NCBI GenBank assembly: GCA_016793445.1
Contig: JAEUME010000018.1
Span: 418,071 to 482,070 of the forward strand
Source: Hyphomicrobium sp.
GTDB taxonomy: Bacteria > Pseudomonadota > Alphaproteobacteria > Rhizobiales > Hyphomicrobiaceae
Direction of reading: 5' to 3'
DNA: 64,000 nt
The notes under the pieces were generated by a model. The model ran no database searches and had not been told where the DNA came from. It saw nothing but the letters and a program-made list of their open reading frames with translations. This document shows, piece after piece, positions 36,481 through 44,942 of this stretch. Positions within the stretch are counted from its first letter, which is position 1. The number at the start of each line of letters is the position of its first letter. Made by a program: the position numbers and the translations under genes.

Positions 36481-37767
36481 TCATCCAGAGCCCGATTGGC
36501 CGCCATGCTTGGCAGGCTGTAAAGGCAACTCAGGCACGGGCCGCAGTATAACGGGCTGCGTGGCGGCCAGCCTGCGCTCGGCCTCGATCATGTAATCGCG
36601 CGTGATCGGCACTGCCGAAATGTTCTTCACAAGCTGGACTTGGAAGACCATCAGGAATTGGTGGCGGAAAGCGGCCTCGCACCCCGCGAGATAGAATTCC
36701 CACATCCGTGTCATTGCTTCGCCTGCAAGTTCAACCGCGCGTGCCCGGTGTTGCAGGAAGCGCTCACGCCAGGCGCGCAGCGTGTAGGCGTAGTGCAGCC
36801 GCAGGATCTCGATGTCGCTGATGAGAAGGCCCGTGTTCTCTATGGCCGAGGTGACCTCGGAGAGGGATGCCAGGGAGCCTCCCGGGAAGATCCATTTGGC
36901 AATGAACGGGTTGGTCGGACCGGGGCCGTCCAGGCGGCCGATGGCGTGGATGAGGGCGACACCGTCGTCCTTCAACAGACGCCCGACGCTCTCAAAGAAC
37001 GTCTTGTAGTTGGCCGAGCCGACGTGCTCGAACATGCCGACCGACACAATGCGGTCGAACTGGCCGGTGACGGTGCGATAGTCATCAAATGCAAATACCG
37101 TCTCTCCGCGCTGAGGAGGCACATGCTCGATGGCGGCGCGAAGTTGTGACGTTGACAGCGTAATGCCACGTACGCGCGCATTGCCGGCCGCTGCAAGGTA
37201 GCGTGCAAGTCCGCCCCAGCCGCAGCCGATGTCGAGAATATCAAGCCCCGGCTCCAACTGGAGCTTAGCGGCGATATGGCGTTTTTTGGCAGCCTGAGCG
37301 TCCTCGAGGCGGGTTATGCCGGGCGCGTAGTAGGCGCACGAGTACTGCCGGTCGGTGTCGAGAAAAAGATCGTAGAAGCGCTGGTCGAGATCATAATGAT
37401 AGCTCGCATTGGACGCCGCGCGCTCCTGGGGATTGTTTTCACTAACGCGCCGCTTCATGCGCCGCAGTTTGGCGAAGGTTTGCGCCCAGGCCGGCAAGGG
37501 GTGCTTGGCCATGTTGCGCATCGCAAGCTCAATGAAGTCGTAGACCGAGCCGCGATCCAGGATGAGGCGGCCGTCCATGTAGGCTTCGCCGGCGGTGAGT
37601 TCCGGGTCACGCACGAACTGCCACTGGGTCCGCAAATCCGTAAAATGGATGGCGACGGGCTCGCCCGATCCATCGCCGAAATCGTAGATGCGGTTCTGGT
37701 GATCGCGGACAGTAAGGCGGCCTTCGGTGATGACCTCCTGCAGCATACGCTTCAAAGGGGCAAACAT
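36481..37767 (-). CDS. cfa: Cyclopropane-fatty-acyl-phospholipid synthase (second copy)
   Basis: This is the second of two such enzymes in the window. The 428-residue protein has the SAM loop LDILDIGCGWGGLARYLA, and keeps the catalytic positions in YSCAYYAPG, VGMFEHVG, LIHAIGRLDG and LHYAYT. Both copies have the same overall layout but differ a lot in sequence and lie in unrelated contexts. They are more likely paralogues with separate roles or timing than a recent duplication. It may alternatively act on another unsaturated lipid, as some relatives methylate rather than cyclopropanate. It lies between rplI and dnaB on the minus strand, with gaps of about 240 bp and 146 bp, and interrupts the rplI-dnaB order. 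Confidence 0.9.
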   Translation of the reverse strand: MFAPLKRMLQEVITEGRLTVRDHQNRIYDFGDGSGEPVAIHFTDLRTQWQFVRDPELTAGEAYMDGRLILDRGSVYDFIELAMRNMAKHPLPAWAQTFAKLRRMKRRVSENNPQERAASNASYHYDLDQRFYDLFLDTDRQYSCAYYAPGITRLEDAQAAKKRHIAAKLQLEPGLDILDIGCGWGGLARYLAAAGNARVRGITLSTSQLRAAIEHVPPQRGETVFAFDDYRTVTGQFDRIVSVGMFEHVGSANYKTFFESVGRLLKDDGVALIHAIGRLDGPGPTNPFIAKWIFPGGSLASLSEVTSAIENTGLLISDIEILRLHYAYTLRAWRERFLQHRARAVELAGEAMTRMWEFYLAGCEAAFRHQFLMVFQVQLVKNISAVPITRDYMIEAERRLAATQPVILRPVPELPLQPAKHGGQSGSG

Positions 37768-37909
37768 GGATGAGCGCTCCGATCTCCCCCGTCACGCCAA
37801 GTATAAGTTTAATTTTCCCCCAAGGCACTTTCAATCAAAGAACGCGCGGGCGGCGTTGCGCGTTCCGCCCGGGTTGTTGTCCCCCTGACGAGGTAAACGG
37901 CACAAAGGA

Positions 37910-37943
37910 AAGGCGCCGGGACCCGTGAGGTTCCCTGCGCCTT
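37910..37943 (-). terminator. Probable intrinsic terminator after rplI
   Basis: On the minus strand a 7-bp stem (AAGGCGC/GCGCCTT), extended by GGGA/TCCC after one mismatch, is followed by TTTCCTTTG. It lies about 70 bp after the rplI stop and would end the rpsF-rpsR-rplI transcript. The T run is interrupted. Confidence 0.5.
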
Positions 37944-38010
37944 CTTGCGGTATCTGCCGAGCCATCAACTCACGTGACGCGTCCGGCAAGGTGCTCTCTA
38001 TCGGGCGCTA

Positions 38011-38580
38011 TCACGCGCCTTCAGAGTGACCGGCGCCCTCTTCAAAAGCGGACTCCGGATTGAAGGTCTCAAGCTCGATCTTCTCATCCTGGATGACCGT
38101 GACGTTTTCTCCGCGCGCCTGTTTGTCGGCCTCGTCCTGTGAGCGTGCGACGTTGAGCTTCACATTGCAGGAGACTTCCGGATGCAACTCAATGCGGCAG
38201 TCATGCAGGCCAAGCGTCTTGATCGGCTTGTCGAGCTGGACCTGATTGCGGCTTACCGTGAAGCCGCCAGCCGTGACGGCCTCGGCAATGTCGCGGGTCG
38301 AGACCGAGCCGTAGAGCTGGCCGGTATCGCCGGCCGAGCGGATGAGAACAAAGCTCTGCTTGTCAAGCTTCGCGGAGACGGCCTCGGCTTCCTTGCGGTG
38401 CTCCAGGTTGTTCGCCTCAAGCTGAGCGCGGCGGCTGTCGAACACCTTCTTGTTCTCTTCCGTCGCGCGCAGCGCCTTTTTCTGCGGCAGCAGGTAGTTG
38501 CGCGCATAGCCGTTCTTGACGTTGACGACGTCGCCCATCTGGCCGAGGTGACCGATGCGCTGAAGCAGGATGACTTGCAT
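38011..38580 (-). CDS. rplI: 50S ribosomal protein bL9
   Basis: bL9 binds 23S rRNA near the L1 stalk and helps keep reading frame. The 189-residue protein begins with the canonical MQVILLQRIGHLGQMGDVV and a KNGYARNYLLPQKKAL (glycine-rich RNA-binding N domain). A long connecting helix and the C domain follow. It is about 40 residues longer than the E. coli protein owing to an acidic C-terminal tail, a feature shared by many alphaproteobacterial bL9 proteins. It is the last gene of the rpsF-rpsR-DUF2232-rplI cluster, 84 bp after the DUF2232 gene. Confidence 0.97.
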   Translation of the reverse strand: MQVILLQRIGHLGQMGDVVNVKNGYARNYLLPQKKALRATEENKKVFDSRRAQLEANNLEHRKEAEAVSAKLDKQSFVLIRSAGDTGQLYGSVSTRDIAEAVTAGGFTVSRNQVQLDKPIKTLGLHDCRIELHPEVSCNVKLNVARSQDEADKQARGENVTVIQDEKIELETFNPESAFEEGAGHSEGA

Positions 38581-38664
38581 GGTTTCTTCTCCTTGATGTC
38601 GTGTGATGCGGTTGGTTCGAATGTGTCGATGAGCAGGAAAAAATGCTGGGTACGCCGTCCGCGG

Positions 38665-39621
38665 TTAAGGAGGCGGTGGTGCGGCGCGCTGGGCGGAATT
38701 GCGATAGTGGAAGGCGGTCTCTGCCAAGCCGATGAGCGAGAGGATCAGCATGGCGTGCTTGGACAGGATGAGCAGGCCCGCATAGGTGATCGTGAGAACG
38801 AACCCGCGCCATGGGGAGCCGCGCGTCACGTGATGGACGACCGCAAGGCCGAGAAGTGCGAAGGCGAGCCTGAGGGCGCTGGCGAGGCCGTCGCTCAGCA
38901 GCCACATGCGGTCGCTGGTGAAGCTCAGCACCGTCGCGGCCACGAGCAGCACGGCGCTTCCCAGGGGCAGCTCGATTCTTGAGAAATCCGGCCACGGCCG
39001 CAGCAGACGGCCGGAGGCGAGCGTCACGCGGCCCGCGAGCCAGAGACTGGCCAGCGCGGTAATCATAAGACTGAGCGAAACCGCACCCGGCAGGCTCGCC
39101 ACGACGATGGAGGTCAACTCTCCGATCTGGGTTTCCCCCAATGCTTCGGCGCCACCTGGCACGCTCGCCAGCGACTTGGCGAAGTTCTCAATCTCCGGCC
39201 GGACCGCCTTCGTCAGAGCTTCGATATCGGCGCCTTGGAGTGCGAGATATACGAAGGAGAGCGCGCCGGAGATCAGCGCCGCACTGATGATGATACGTCC
39301 GAGGGGATACCAGTGGAGCTTGCCGTCCTCCTCGCGCGCCGTCAGCGTCAAGCGAGTCAGCACGATGGCGGGCAGGGCCTGGCTGGCGGCGTAGGCAAGT
39401 GCCGTCAGAGGATTGGACAGGAACAGGATGATAGCTGTGGCGGCGGCCGATCCGATCAGCAGCGGTCCAAAGCCTAGGCCCAGCCCCGCAAGGTAGAGCG
39501 AGAAAGGCGTCAGCAGGAAAAGGATCAGCCGCGACAGCATCGGGCCAGCGGTCGCGGAGGCGAACACGATGGCTGAAATGAATCCGGCGGCGAGACCGAG
39601 AAAGATGGATTGCGGCGTCAT
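38665..39621 (-). CDS. DUF2232 membrane protein
   Basis: DUF2232 proteins are multi-pass membrane proteins of unknown role, often encoded within ribosomal-protein clusters. From the ATG at 39621 the product has 318 residues and about eight hydrophobic segments (for example FLGLAAGFISAIVFASA and GLLILSKHAMLILSLIGLAE). An in-frame start at 39669 would add 16 hydrophilic residues ahead of the first helix. It sits between rpsR and rplI on the same strand, an association that is conserved in alphaproteobacteria. This suggests co-expression with ribosome production, but not a ribosomal function as such. The closing proline run is probably disordered. Confidence 0.85.
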   Translation of the reverse strand: MTPQSIFLGLAAGFISAIVFASATAGPMLSRLILFLLTPFSLYLAGLGLGFGPLLIGSAAATAIILFLSNPLTALAYAASQALPAIVLTRLTLTAREEDGKLHWYPLGRIIISAALISGALSFVYLALQGADIEALTKAVRPEIENFAKSLASVPGGAEALGETQIGELTSIVVASLPGAVSLSLMITALASLWLAGRVTLASGRLLRPWPDFSRIELPLGSAVLLVAATVLSFTSDRMWLLSDGLASALRLAFALLGLAVVHHVTRGSPWRGFVLTITYAGLLILSKHAMLILSLIGLAETAFHYRNSAQRAAPPPP

Positions 39622-39751
39622 TGACTTGCTGTCCCGCTGTGCGCGGTTAGAACGGGCGGTCCCGTCCAACGGTTGAAATTGCTCGGCCCCTTATCGAAGG
39701 GGACATAGAGAAGGGGACACCACGGGGCCGCCGCGGGATCCCCCATCGTTC

Positions 39752-40009
39752 TTATTTGATGACGTAGGGCAGCAACCCGAGGAAGCGGGCGCGCTTGATG
39801 GCGCGAGCCAATTCACGCTGCTTCTTGGCCGAAACGGCCGTTATCCGGGACGGCACGATCTTGCCGCGCTCGGACACGTAACGGCCGAGAAGGCGCACGT
39901 CCTTGTAATCGATCTTCGGAGCCGCATCGCCCGAGAACGGGCAGGTCTTGCGGCGGCGCTGGAACGGACGGCGCTGGCCACCGCCGGTGGAGGTCTGGAT
40001 TTCGCTCAT
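39752..40009 (-). CDS. rpsR: 30S ribosomal protein bS18
   Basis: bS18 binds next to bS6 on the 30S platform. The 85-residue protein has a basic N-terminal region with CPFSGDAAPKIDYKDVRLL and the conserved core GKIVPSRITAVSAKKQRELA, then RAIKRARFLGLLPY. Length and motifs match the family. It starts 3 bp after the rpsF stop, so the two are translationally linked and made in equal amounts, as in other bacteria. Confidence 0.97.
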   Translation of the reverse strand: MSEIQTSTGGGQRRPFQRRRKTCPFSGDAAPKIDYKDVRLLGRYVSERGKIVPSRITAVSAKKQRELARAIKRARFLGLLPYVIK

Positions 40010-40012
40010 GGC

Positions 40013-40567
40013 TTAGCCCTCCGAGCCGGGGTTGGAATCGCGCGGAGGGCGGGGACCTCGCGGTGCACCATCGCGCGGGGGACGCTCACCACCTTCACGG
40101 GGCGGGCGGGCGCGGAACGTCGAGCCGCCATCACCGCCACGGTCGCCACCACGGAAGCCACCTTCCCGGGGGGGACGGTCGCCACGGGGACCACCAAAGC
40201 CGCGTCCACCGCCGAAGCCGCCGCGCTCAGGACGGTCTTCACGGTCCTGCTTGCGCATCATGACGGAAGGCTCTGCTTCGAGCCCTTCGACGCGCACCGT
40301 CAAGAAGCGGATGATGTCGCCGTTGATGCCCATGCGGCGCTCCATTTCGGCCACGGCGGCCGGGGGCGCTTCAATGTTGAAGAAGGCGTAGTGCGCCTTG
40401 CGGTTCTTCTTGATCTTGAAGGCGAGGGTTTTGACCCCCCAGTATTCCTGCTTGGTGACTTTGCCCTGGCCCTCTTCGATGACGCCGCTGAATTCCTTCA
40501 TCAGCGTCTCGACCTGGGCTTGGGTCACATCCTGGCGCGCCAGGAAAGTATGCTCGTACAGCGGCAT
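40013..40567 (-). CDS. rpsF: 30S ribosomal protein bS6 with arginine/glycine-rich tail
   Basis: bS6 heterodimerises with bS18 on the platform of the small subunit. From the ATG at 40567 the protein has 184 residues. Residues 1-100 are the ordinary ferredoxin-like bS6 fold (MPLYEHTFLARQDVT, WGVKTLAFKIKKNRKAHY). Residues 105-184 are a low-complexity tail of Arg, Gly, Pro and Asp with repeated RPPREGG units, roughly 40 residues longer than usual. An upstream in-frame start at 40633 is rejected because the bS6 fold starts at once after 40567. The gene heads the rpsF-rpsR-DUF2232-rplI operon. bS18/bS6-mediated autoregulation on the leader is known in other bacteria, but I could not see the RNA element here. 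Confidence 0.95.
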   Translation of the reverse strand: MPLYEHTFLARQDVTQAQVETLMKEFSGVIEEGQGKVTKQEYWGVKTLAFKIKKNRKAHYAFFNIEAPPAAVAEMERRMGINGDIIRFLTVRVEGLEAEPSVMMRKQDREDRPERGGFGGGRGFGGPRGDRPPREGGFRGGDRGGDGGSTFRARPPREGGERPPRDGAPRGPRPPRDSNPGSEG

Positions 40568-40891
40568 ACGTGTGGCCTTTCGTTTATCTTGAACGTGCGG
40601 CTGGGTCTGCCAGCCGTTCGCCCGATGGCGCAAAGCCCTGTCAAGCCCGAGAAAGGCCCAATCGTAACTCTTGAGGAGAAGACACTGAGGGACGGAATTT
40701 TCTCAAATTCCTCCGAAGCTTATGGAACGAAACGATCCATGCAACTCGGCCCCCGATCAGCCTCCTACCGTCGGGTGAAGGGGCTGCTTATACGCGAAAT
40801 TCGGCGTCTGGCAAGGGGACACGGATTCTTGGGCTCGGCGATCGCGGCCTTCGGCAGCGCGGCGATACCTGGGCGCGGGCTTTGTGAAGCA
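40568..40891. other. Leader of the rpsF operon and 3' end region of the LtaS-like gene
   Basis: About 320 bp without a gene. This carries the rpsF promoter and leader on the minus strand and the 3' side of the sulfatase-fold gene. I see no terminator with a T run and no recognisable regulatory RNA. Confidence 0.3.
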
Positions 40892-42607
40892 TCAATTGAT
40901 GTCGACCATACCTGATCCGACCAGGCGGCGGTGGAAGTCGAGCACCGTCCTTTTGTCTGCACAACTGTAGTAGAGCCCGCGGCAGTGGTGCATCAAAACC
41001 AGCCGCGCGATGTAGTCCTCCGAAGGCGGCAGCCCGGCGGAGTTCGTAATGATGGTGCTGAGATAGGGCACCTCGAGGATCTCGAAATCGGGCAGGGGAG
41101 GGGGCAGCATGCCGATGGCGTCGACCGTGTAGTAGGTCGCAAATTTGTCGGACTGCGCAACGTCAAAGGAAGGATCAGTCCTCGCGCGGACATTGATCTG
41201 ACTAATTTCCGGAACCCCGTTCGCCACGTTCGGCTGATGATCTCCATAACGCACGATCACGAACTTCTCGCCGGGAAAACGCTCGGCCAGCGTCTTCAAG
41301 AAGGCTTCGTAATCCATTTTCGCCATCAGCATCCGGCGCAGATATTCATTCATCTCCGGGCTGTTTTCCGGGTTGTTCTGGTGAACGTCGAGCTGCGGCT
41401 CTATGGCAGATGTGTAGGGATGGTGGGTCGCGTTGGTCAGCACGTAGGCAAACACGCGCTGGTTGGATTGCGCCAAGCTCTTCTCAAGATAATGGACGAA
41501 GTTGCCATAGTAGAAGGAGTCCCGCTCCTTGTAGGACTTCGCGCCCTGATCCTTGGAATCAAAGAAGTCCTGGAACCCGATCGATTTGTAGAACGGACCG
41601 CTTGCGACAAAGCTCGACAGCATCGTGTAGAACGCGGCGGTGCGGTAGCCGCAGTGCTGGAAATATTGCGGCACGGTGTTCTTGAGACGCCCGCGCATCA
41701 AAGCTTGGATGAAGGTTCGCGCCTTGCCAAATGAATAGGTCGAGACGCCGGACAGCAACGAAAACTCGGTAAGCCACGATCCCCCGCCGTAAGTCTCCAC
41801 GCGCAACTTGTGCAGCTTGCCGTCGAAAGACCGGAAAAAGGGGTCGAGGTCCTGATTGTACTTGATCGATTTGTAGAATGCGGGCGGAAAGCCGCTTTCC
41901 TGATGGATGACGATCACGTGCGGCGCCCTCTCGTCCGTCGTGCATTCAGCCTGAGGGCCGAATGGCGGAACGGCAGCTTCGGCCGTCGTCGTCATCTCGA
42001 ACAACGGACCGCTGCTGACGATCGAGATCGCATCGTCAATGGACCGGTAGAAAACCGTGAGGTGGTAGCGGTCGTTGGCCGCGTACAGCGTTTTAAAATA
42101 GCCACCTGAGGCGAGGTAGCCTCCACCGATGCACACCACCAGCAAAGCCAATGACGCCGCACGTCCGACATAGAAGGTGTCCGCCCGGTAGGCCTTGCGC
42201 AGCACAAGCACCAGGGCCGTGAGTGCCAACAGCAAGCCGGCGACGTACTGCGTGTAGTTGGTCAGCAGGAAATCTATCGTGCCCCGTGACCCTAGATAAA
42301 AGATGAAATCGTAGGCCAGAAGCGGTGCCGTCAGCATCGCGTACTTAAATTTGGACACGATGACGACGACGGCGGCGAGCACCAGCGTAAGTAGAATGGA
42401 GAACTTGAGGCGCCGGGTGATGATGAGGAACAGACAGGCAAGCAAGCTCGTCGAGGCAAGCGCCTCATACGGCATTTGCGGATAGCCGTCCTCAAACCGC
42501 ATGACGTAATAGCCGAACGCAATCAGCCCGGCTGTGACCAGCAAAGTGTACGCAAACCGACGGAATCCCGACGGGAGGCTTACGCCATTCACAAAACGCG
42601 AAACCAT
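40892..42607 (-). CDS. LTA-synthase-like sulfatase-fold membrane enzyme
   Basis: This 571-residue protein has an N-terminal membrane part of about five helices (residues 18-165) and a C-terminal alkaline-phosphatase-superfamily domain. Its site matches phosphoglycerol transferases such as LtaS and OpgB: E237 in IHQESG (metal), a probable nucleophile T280 in GGGSWLTEFSLLSG, and a DH metal pair in RYGDHQPN. In Gram-negative bacteria, relatives transfer phosphoglycerol or phosphoethanolamine to periplasmic glucans or lipids; lipoteichoic acid is not expected. It has no operon partner: 324 bp separates it from rpsF, and a markedly AT-rich stretch lies upstream. The acceptor is unknown. Confidence 0.8.
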   Translation of the reverse strand: MVSRFVNGVSLPSGFRRFAYTLLVTAGLIAFGYYVMRFEDGYPQMPYEALASTSLLACLFLIITRRLKFSILLTLVLAAVVVIVSKFKYAMLTAPLLAYDFIFYLGSRGTIDFLLTNYTQYVAGLLLALTALVLVLRKAYRADTFYVGRAASLALLVVCIGGGYLASGGYFKTLYAANDRYHLTVFYRSIDDAISIVSSGPLFEMTTTAEAAVPPFGPQAECTTDERAPHVIVIHQESGFPPAFYKSIKYNQDLDPFFRSFDGKLHKLRVETYGGGSWLTEFSLLSGVSTYSFGKARTFIQALMRGRLKNTVPQYFQHCGYRTAAFYTMLSSFVASGPFYKSIGFQDFFDSKDQGAKSYKERDSFYYGNFVHYLEKSLAQSNQRVFAYVLTNATHHPYTSAIEPQLDVHQNNPENSPEMNEYLRRMLMAKMDYEAFLKTLAERFPGEKFVIVRYGDHQPNVANGVPEISQINVRARTDPSFDVAQSDKFATYYTVDAIGMLPPPLPDFEILEVPYLSTIITNSAGLPPSEDYIARLVLMHHCRGLYYSCADKRTVLDFHRRLVGSGMVDIN

Positions 42608-42954
42608 GATACTCGAACCAAGCTTACGAAACGCGCCCGATTGTCCTCAGATATGATGAATCAGTTCTTTATTCCGATCAATGAGTGTCGACCTTATGAC
42701 GTCGCGCGAACGCGTCCATAAAATTCGCATAAGACATATTATGGAAAAAATACTTATGAAGTTATTGCTTAACAGAAAGTTGATACTGTTGAGTTAATAC
42801 AACATCGCGTGCTTGGAAATGTGCATAACTTCGCAGCAAACGTCTTGACGGACGCGCGGCGTGCATTTCTTCAAGCGGCAATTCAGGCCCTACGCGACGT
42901 TTGCCCCGTCCGGCGATCGGCGGGAGGCCATCTCGCGGGTCTCGGGGACCCATC
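42608..42954. promoter_or_regulatory. AT-rich upstream region of the LtaS-like gene
   Basis: This 347-bp gap separates the start of the LtaS-like gene from the 3' end of pepA. Bases 42721-42780 have 15 G/C in 60, about 25 percent, in an otherwise GC-rich sequence. It should include the promoter of the LtaS-like gene and could be a target of an AT-preferring regulator. Confidence 0.4.
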
Positions 42955-44475
42955 TCACTTCTCGTGGAACTCGGCGACAAACTTGTCGAGAAGGCGCACG
43001 CCCCAGCCTGCGCCCCAGCTTGTATTGATGTCGTTCTTGGCGCCATCCATAGCGGTGCCGGCGACGTCGAGATGCACCCAGGGCGTGTTGTCCTTGATGA
43101 AGCGCTGGAGAAATGCTGCTGCCGTGCACGAGCCGCCCCAGCGCCCGCCAGTGTTCTTCATGTCGGCATTCTTGGAATCCATCATCTTGTCGAATGCCTT
43201 GTCCAGCGGCATGCGCCAGATTTTTTCGGACGTCGCCTTGGAGGCCACCGACAATTGGTCGGCCAGTTCGTCGTCGGAGGCAAACATGCCGGCGTACTCC
43301 TTGCCGAGCGCGATCATGATCGCGCCGGTCAGCGTCGCTAGGTCGATGATGAGCTTGGGCTTGAAGGTCTCCTGCGCGTACCACAGGACGTCTGCCAGCA
43401 CGAGCCGGCCCTCCGCGTCCGTGTTGATGACCTCAATGGTCTGACCTGACATGGACGCGACGATGTCGCCAGGGCGTACCGCACTCCCCGAGGGCATATT
43501 TTCCACACACCCGATCAGGCCAACGGCATTGACATTGGCCTTGCGCTCGGCAAGCGCATGCATGAGGCCGACGACGGCGGCGGCCCCGCCCATGTCTCCT
43601 TTCATGTCCTCCATGCCGGCAGCGGCCTTGATCGAAATGCCGCCTGTGTCGAAGATCACACCCTTGCCGACGAAACACAACGGTTTGGACGCCTTCTTTC
43701 CCTTGGCGCCGTTCCACACCATGACCGCCATGCGTGAGGGGCGCTCGCTGCCCTGCCCGACGCACAAGAGCGAGCCCATCTTGAGCTTTTCCATCGCCTT
43801 CACGTCGAAGATCTGAACTTCAACGCCGAGCTTCTCGAGTGCCTTCGTCTTCTCGGCAAGCTCCACCGGCCCAAGGACGTTGGCAGGCTCGTTGACGAGA
43901 TCGCGCGCCAAGTTGACGCCGTTGGCGATCGCCTTGAGCGGCGCAAAGGCGGCCTTGGCCTTCTCGGGATGCGCGACGTGGATGACGAGCTTTTTGAGTC
44001 CGTTCTTGTCGTTGCCGTCCTCGCTGTTCTTCTTCGTGTGGTACTTCTTGAAAGTGTAGTGGCGCAACATGGCGCCTTGCGCGATCGCCGCGGCGATCTG
44101 CTCGACCTTGAGATCTTCCGGGCCTTCGATATCGACAACGACAGAGGCCACCGCACCCTTGCGTGCCTGAACCGCTCCCATGATCACGCCGCCCAGCTCG
44201 ACGCAGTTCTGCTCGGTCAAGGCTGTTGTCTTGCCCAAGCCGGTCACACAAAGCCTGTCGATCGACGTCTTCGAGGGAGCGAGCACCTCCAAGGTTGACT
44301 TCAGTTTACCCTTAAAGTCGGCAGCGCCCGCCGCCTTCATCACCGAGCCGCCCGCCTTGTTATCGATGTCCTTCGCCTTCGGTCCAAGTTCCAACCCCTC
44401 AGCGGCCAGGATCACGCAAACGGCTTCGGGGTCGGTATTGAGCGCTGCAAAGGAAATATCGAGACGGTCGGACAT
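42955..44475 (-). CDS. pepA: Leucyl aminopeptidase (M17)
   Basis: PepA is a hexameric two-metal aminopeptidase and, in some bacteria, also a DNA-binding protein. From the ATG at 44475 it has 506 residues. The N-terminal regulatory domain is followed by the catalytic domain with the lysine and aspartate of VGKGVIFDTGGISIK and the M17 signature NTDAEGRLVLAD. The frame runs on to 44616, but the extension is proline- and arginine-rich and has no ribosome-binding site, whereas GGAG precedes 44475. It diverges from the lptF operon. Some M17 proteins act with the recombination factor XerCD; that role cannot be inferred here. Confidence 0.94.
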   Translation of the reverse strand: MSDRLDISFAALNTDPEAVCVILAAEGLELGPKAKDIDNKAGGSVMKAAGAADFKGKLKSTLEVLAPSKTSIDRLCVTGLGKTTALTEQNCVELGGVIMGAVQARKGAVASVVVDIEGPEDLKVEQIAAAIAQGAMLRHYTFKKYHTKKNSEDGNDKNGLKKLVIHVAHPEKAKAAFAPLKAIANGVNLARDLVNEPANVLGPVELAEKTKALEKLGVEVQIFDVKAMEKLKMGSLLCVGQGSERPSRMAVMVWNGAKGKKASKPLCFVGKGVIFDTGGISIKAAAGMEDMKGDMGGAAAVVGLMHALAERKANVNAVGLIGCVENMPSGSAVRPGDIVASMSGQTIEVINTDAEGRLVLADVLWYAQETFKPKLIIDLATLTGAIMIALGKEYAGMFASDDELADQLSVASKATSEKIWRMPLDKAFDKMMDSKNADMKNTGGRWGGSCTAAAFLQRFIKDNTPWVHLDVAGTAMDGAKNDINTSWGAGWGVRLLDKFVAEFHEK

Positions 44476-44942
44476 CTTGGTGCGTTCTCCAGGAGGCGAG
44501 GGACGGGGGCAGAGGGTCCGGCAGGACCGGCGAGGACGTGCGGGCTCCACAAGGCGAAATTGCGCGCTATCCACCGGCGGGCGGAGCGGCGGTGTATCCA
44601 CCGCCACGGACCACATTTGCGCGGGACTGGCACGGGAGGTGGCAGATTAGATAGTTGCGAGCGCTTGGCAAGTCACGGCTTTTCACGTCTTGCGCGGCGG
44701 TCGGTCGCCGTGGAGTTTCAAGGTTCCCGAGCGGGTTCAGGCGGAGCCCAGCGGACACGGCGTCTGCCTTGCCGCCCGCCTCCACAGGGCCCGCGCCCAT
44801 AAGACCTTAGAGACAAGTCGAAATTCCGCCACCGTGCTATGGGACGCGGGTCAATTGGGGGGGCGAAAGGGACGCCCGGGTCACGTTTGTTGTCCGCGCT
44901 ATCAGGGCTGCGGGTGGGCGCGAGACACGGGCGGCGCGTGCG
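44476..44942. promoter_or_regulatory. Divergent pepA / lptF intergenic region
   Basis: A 467-bp gap holds the promoters of pepA on the minus strand and of the lptF-lptG-lptD-surA-pdxA-rsmA operon on the plus strand. No small gene, terminator or well-defined operator was recognised. Confidence 0.3.
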
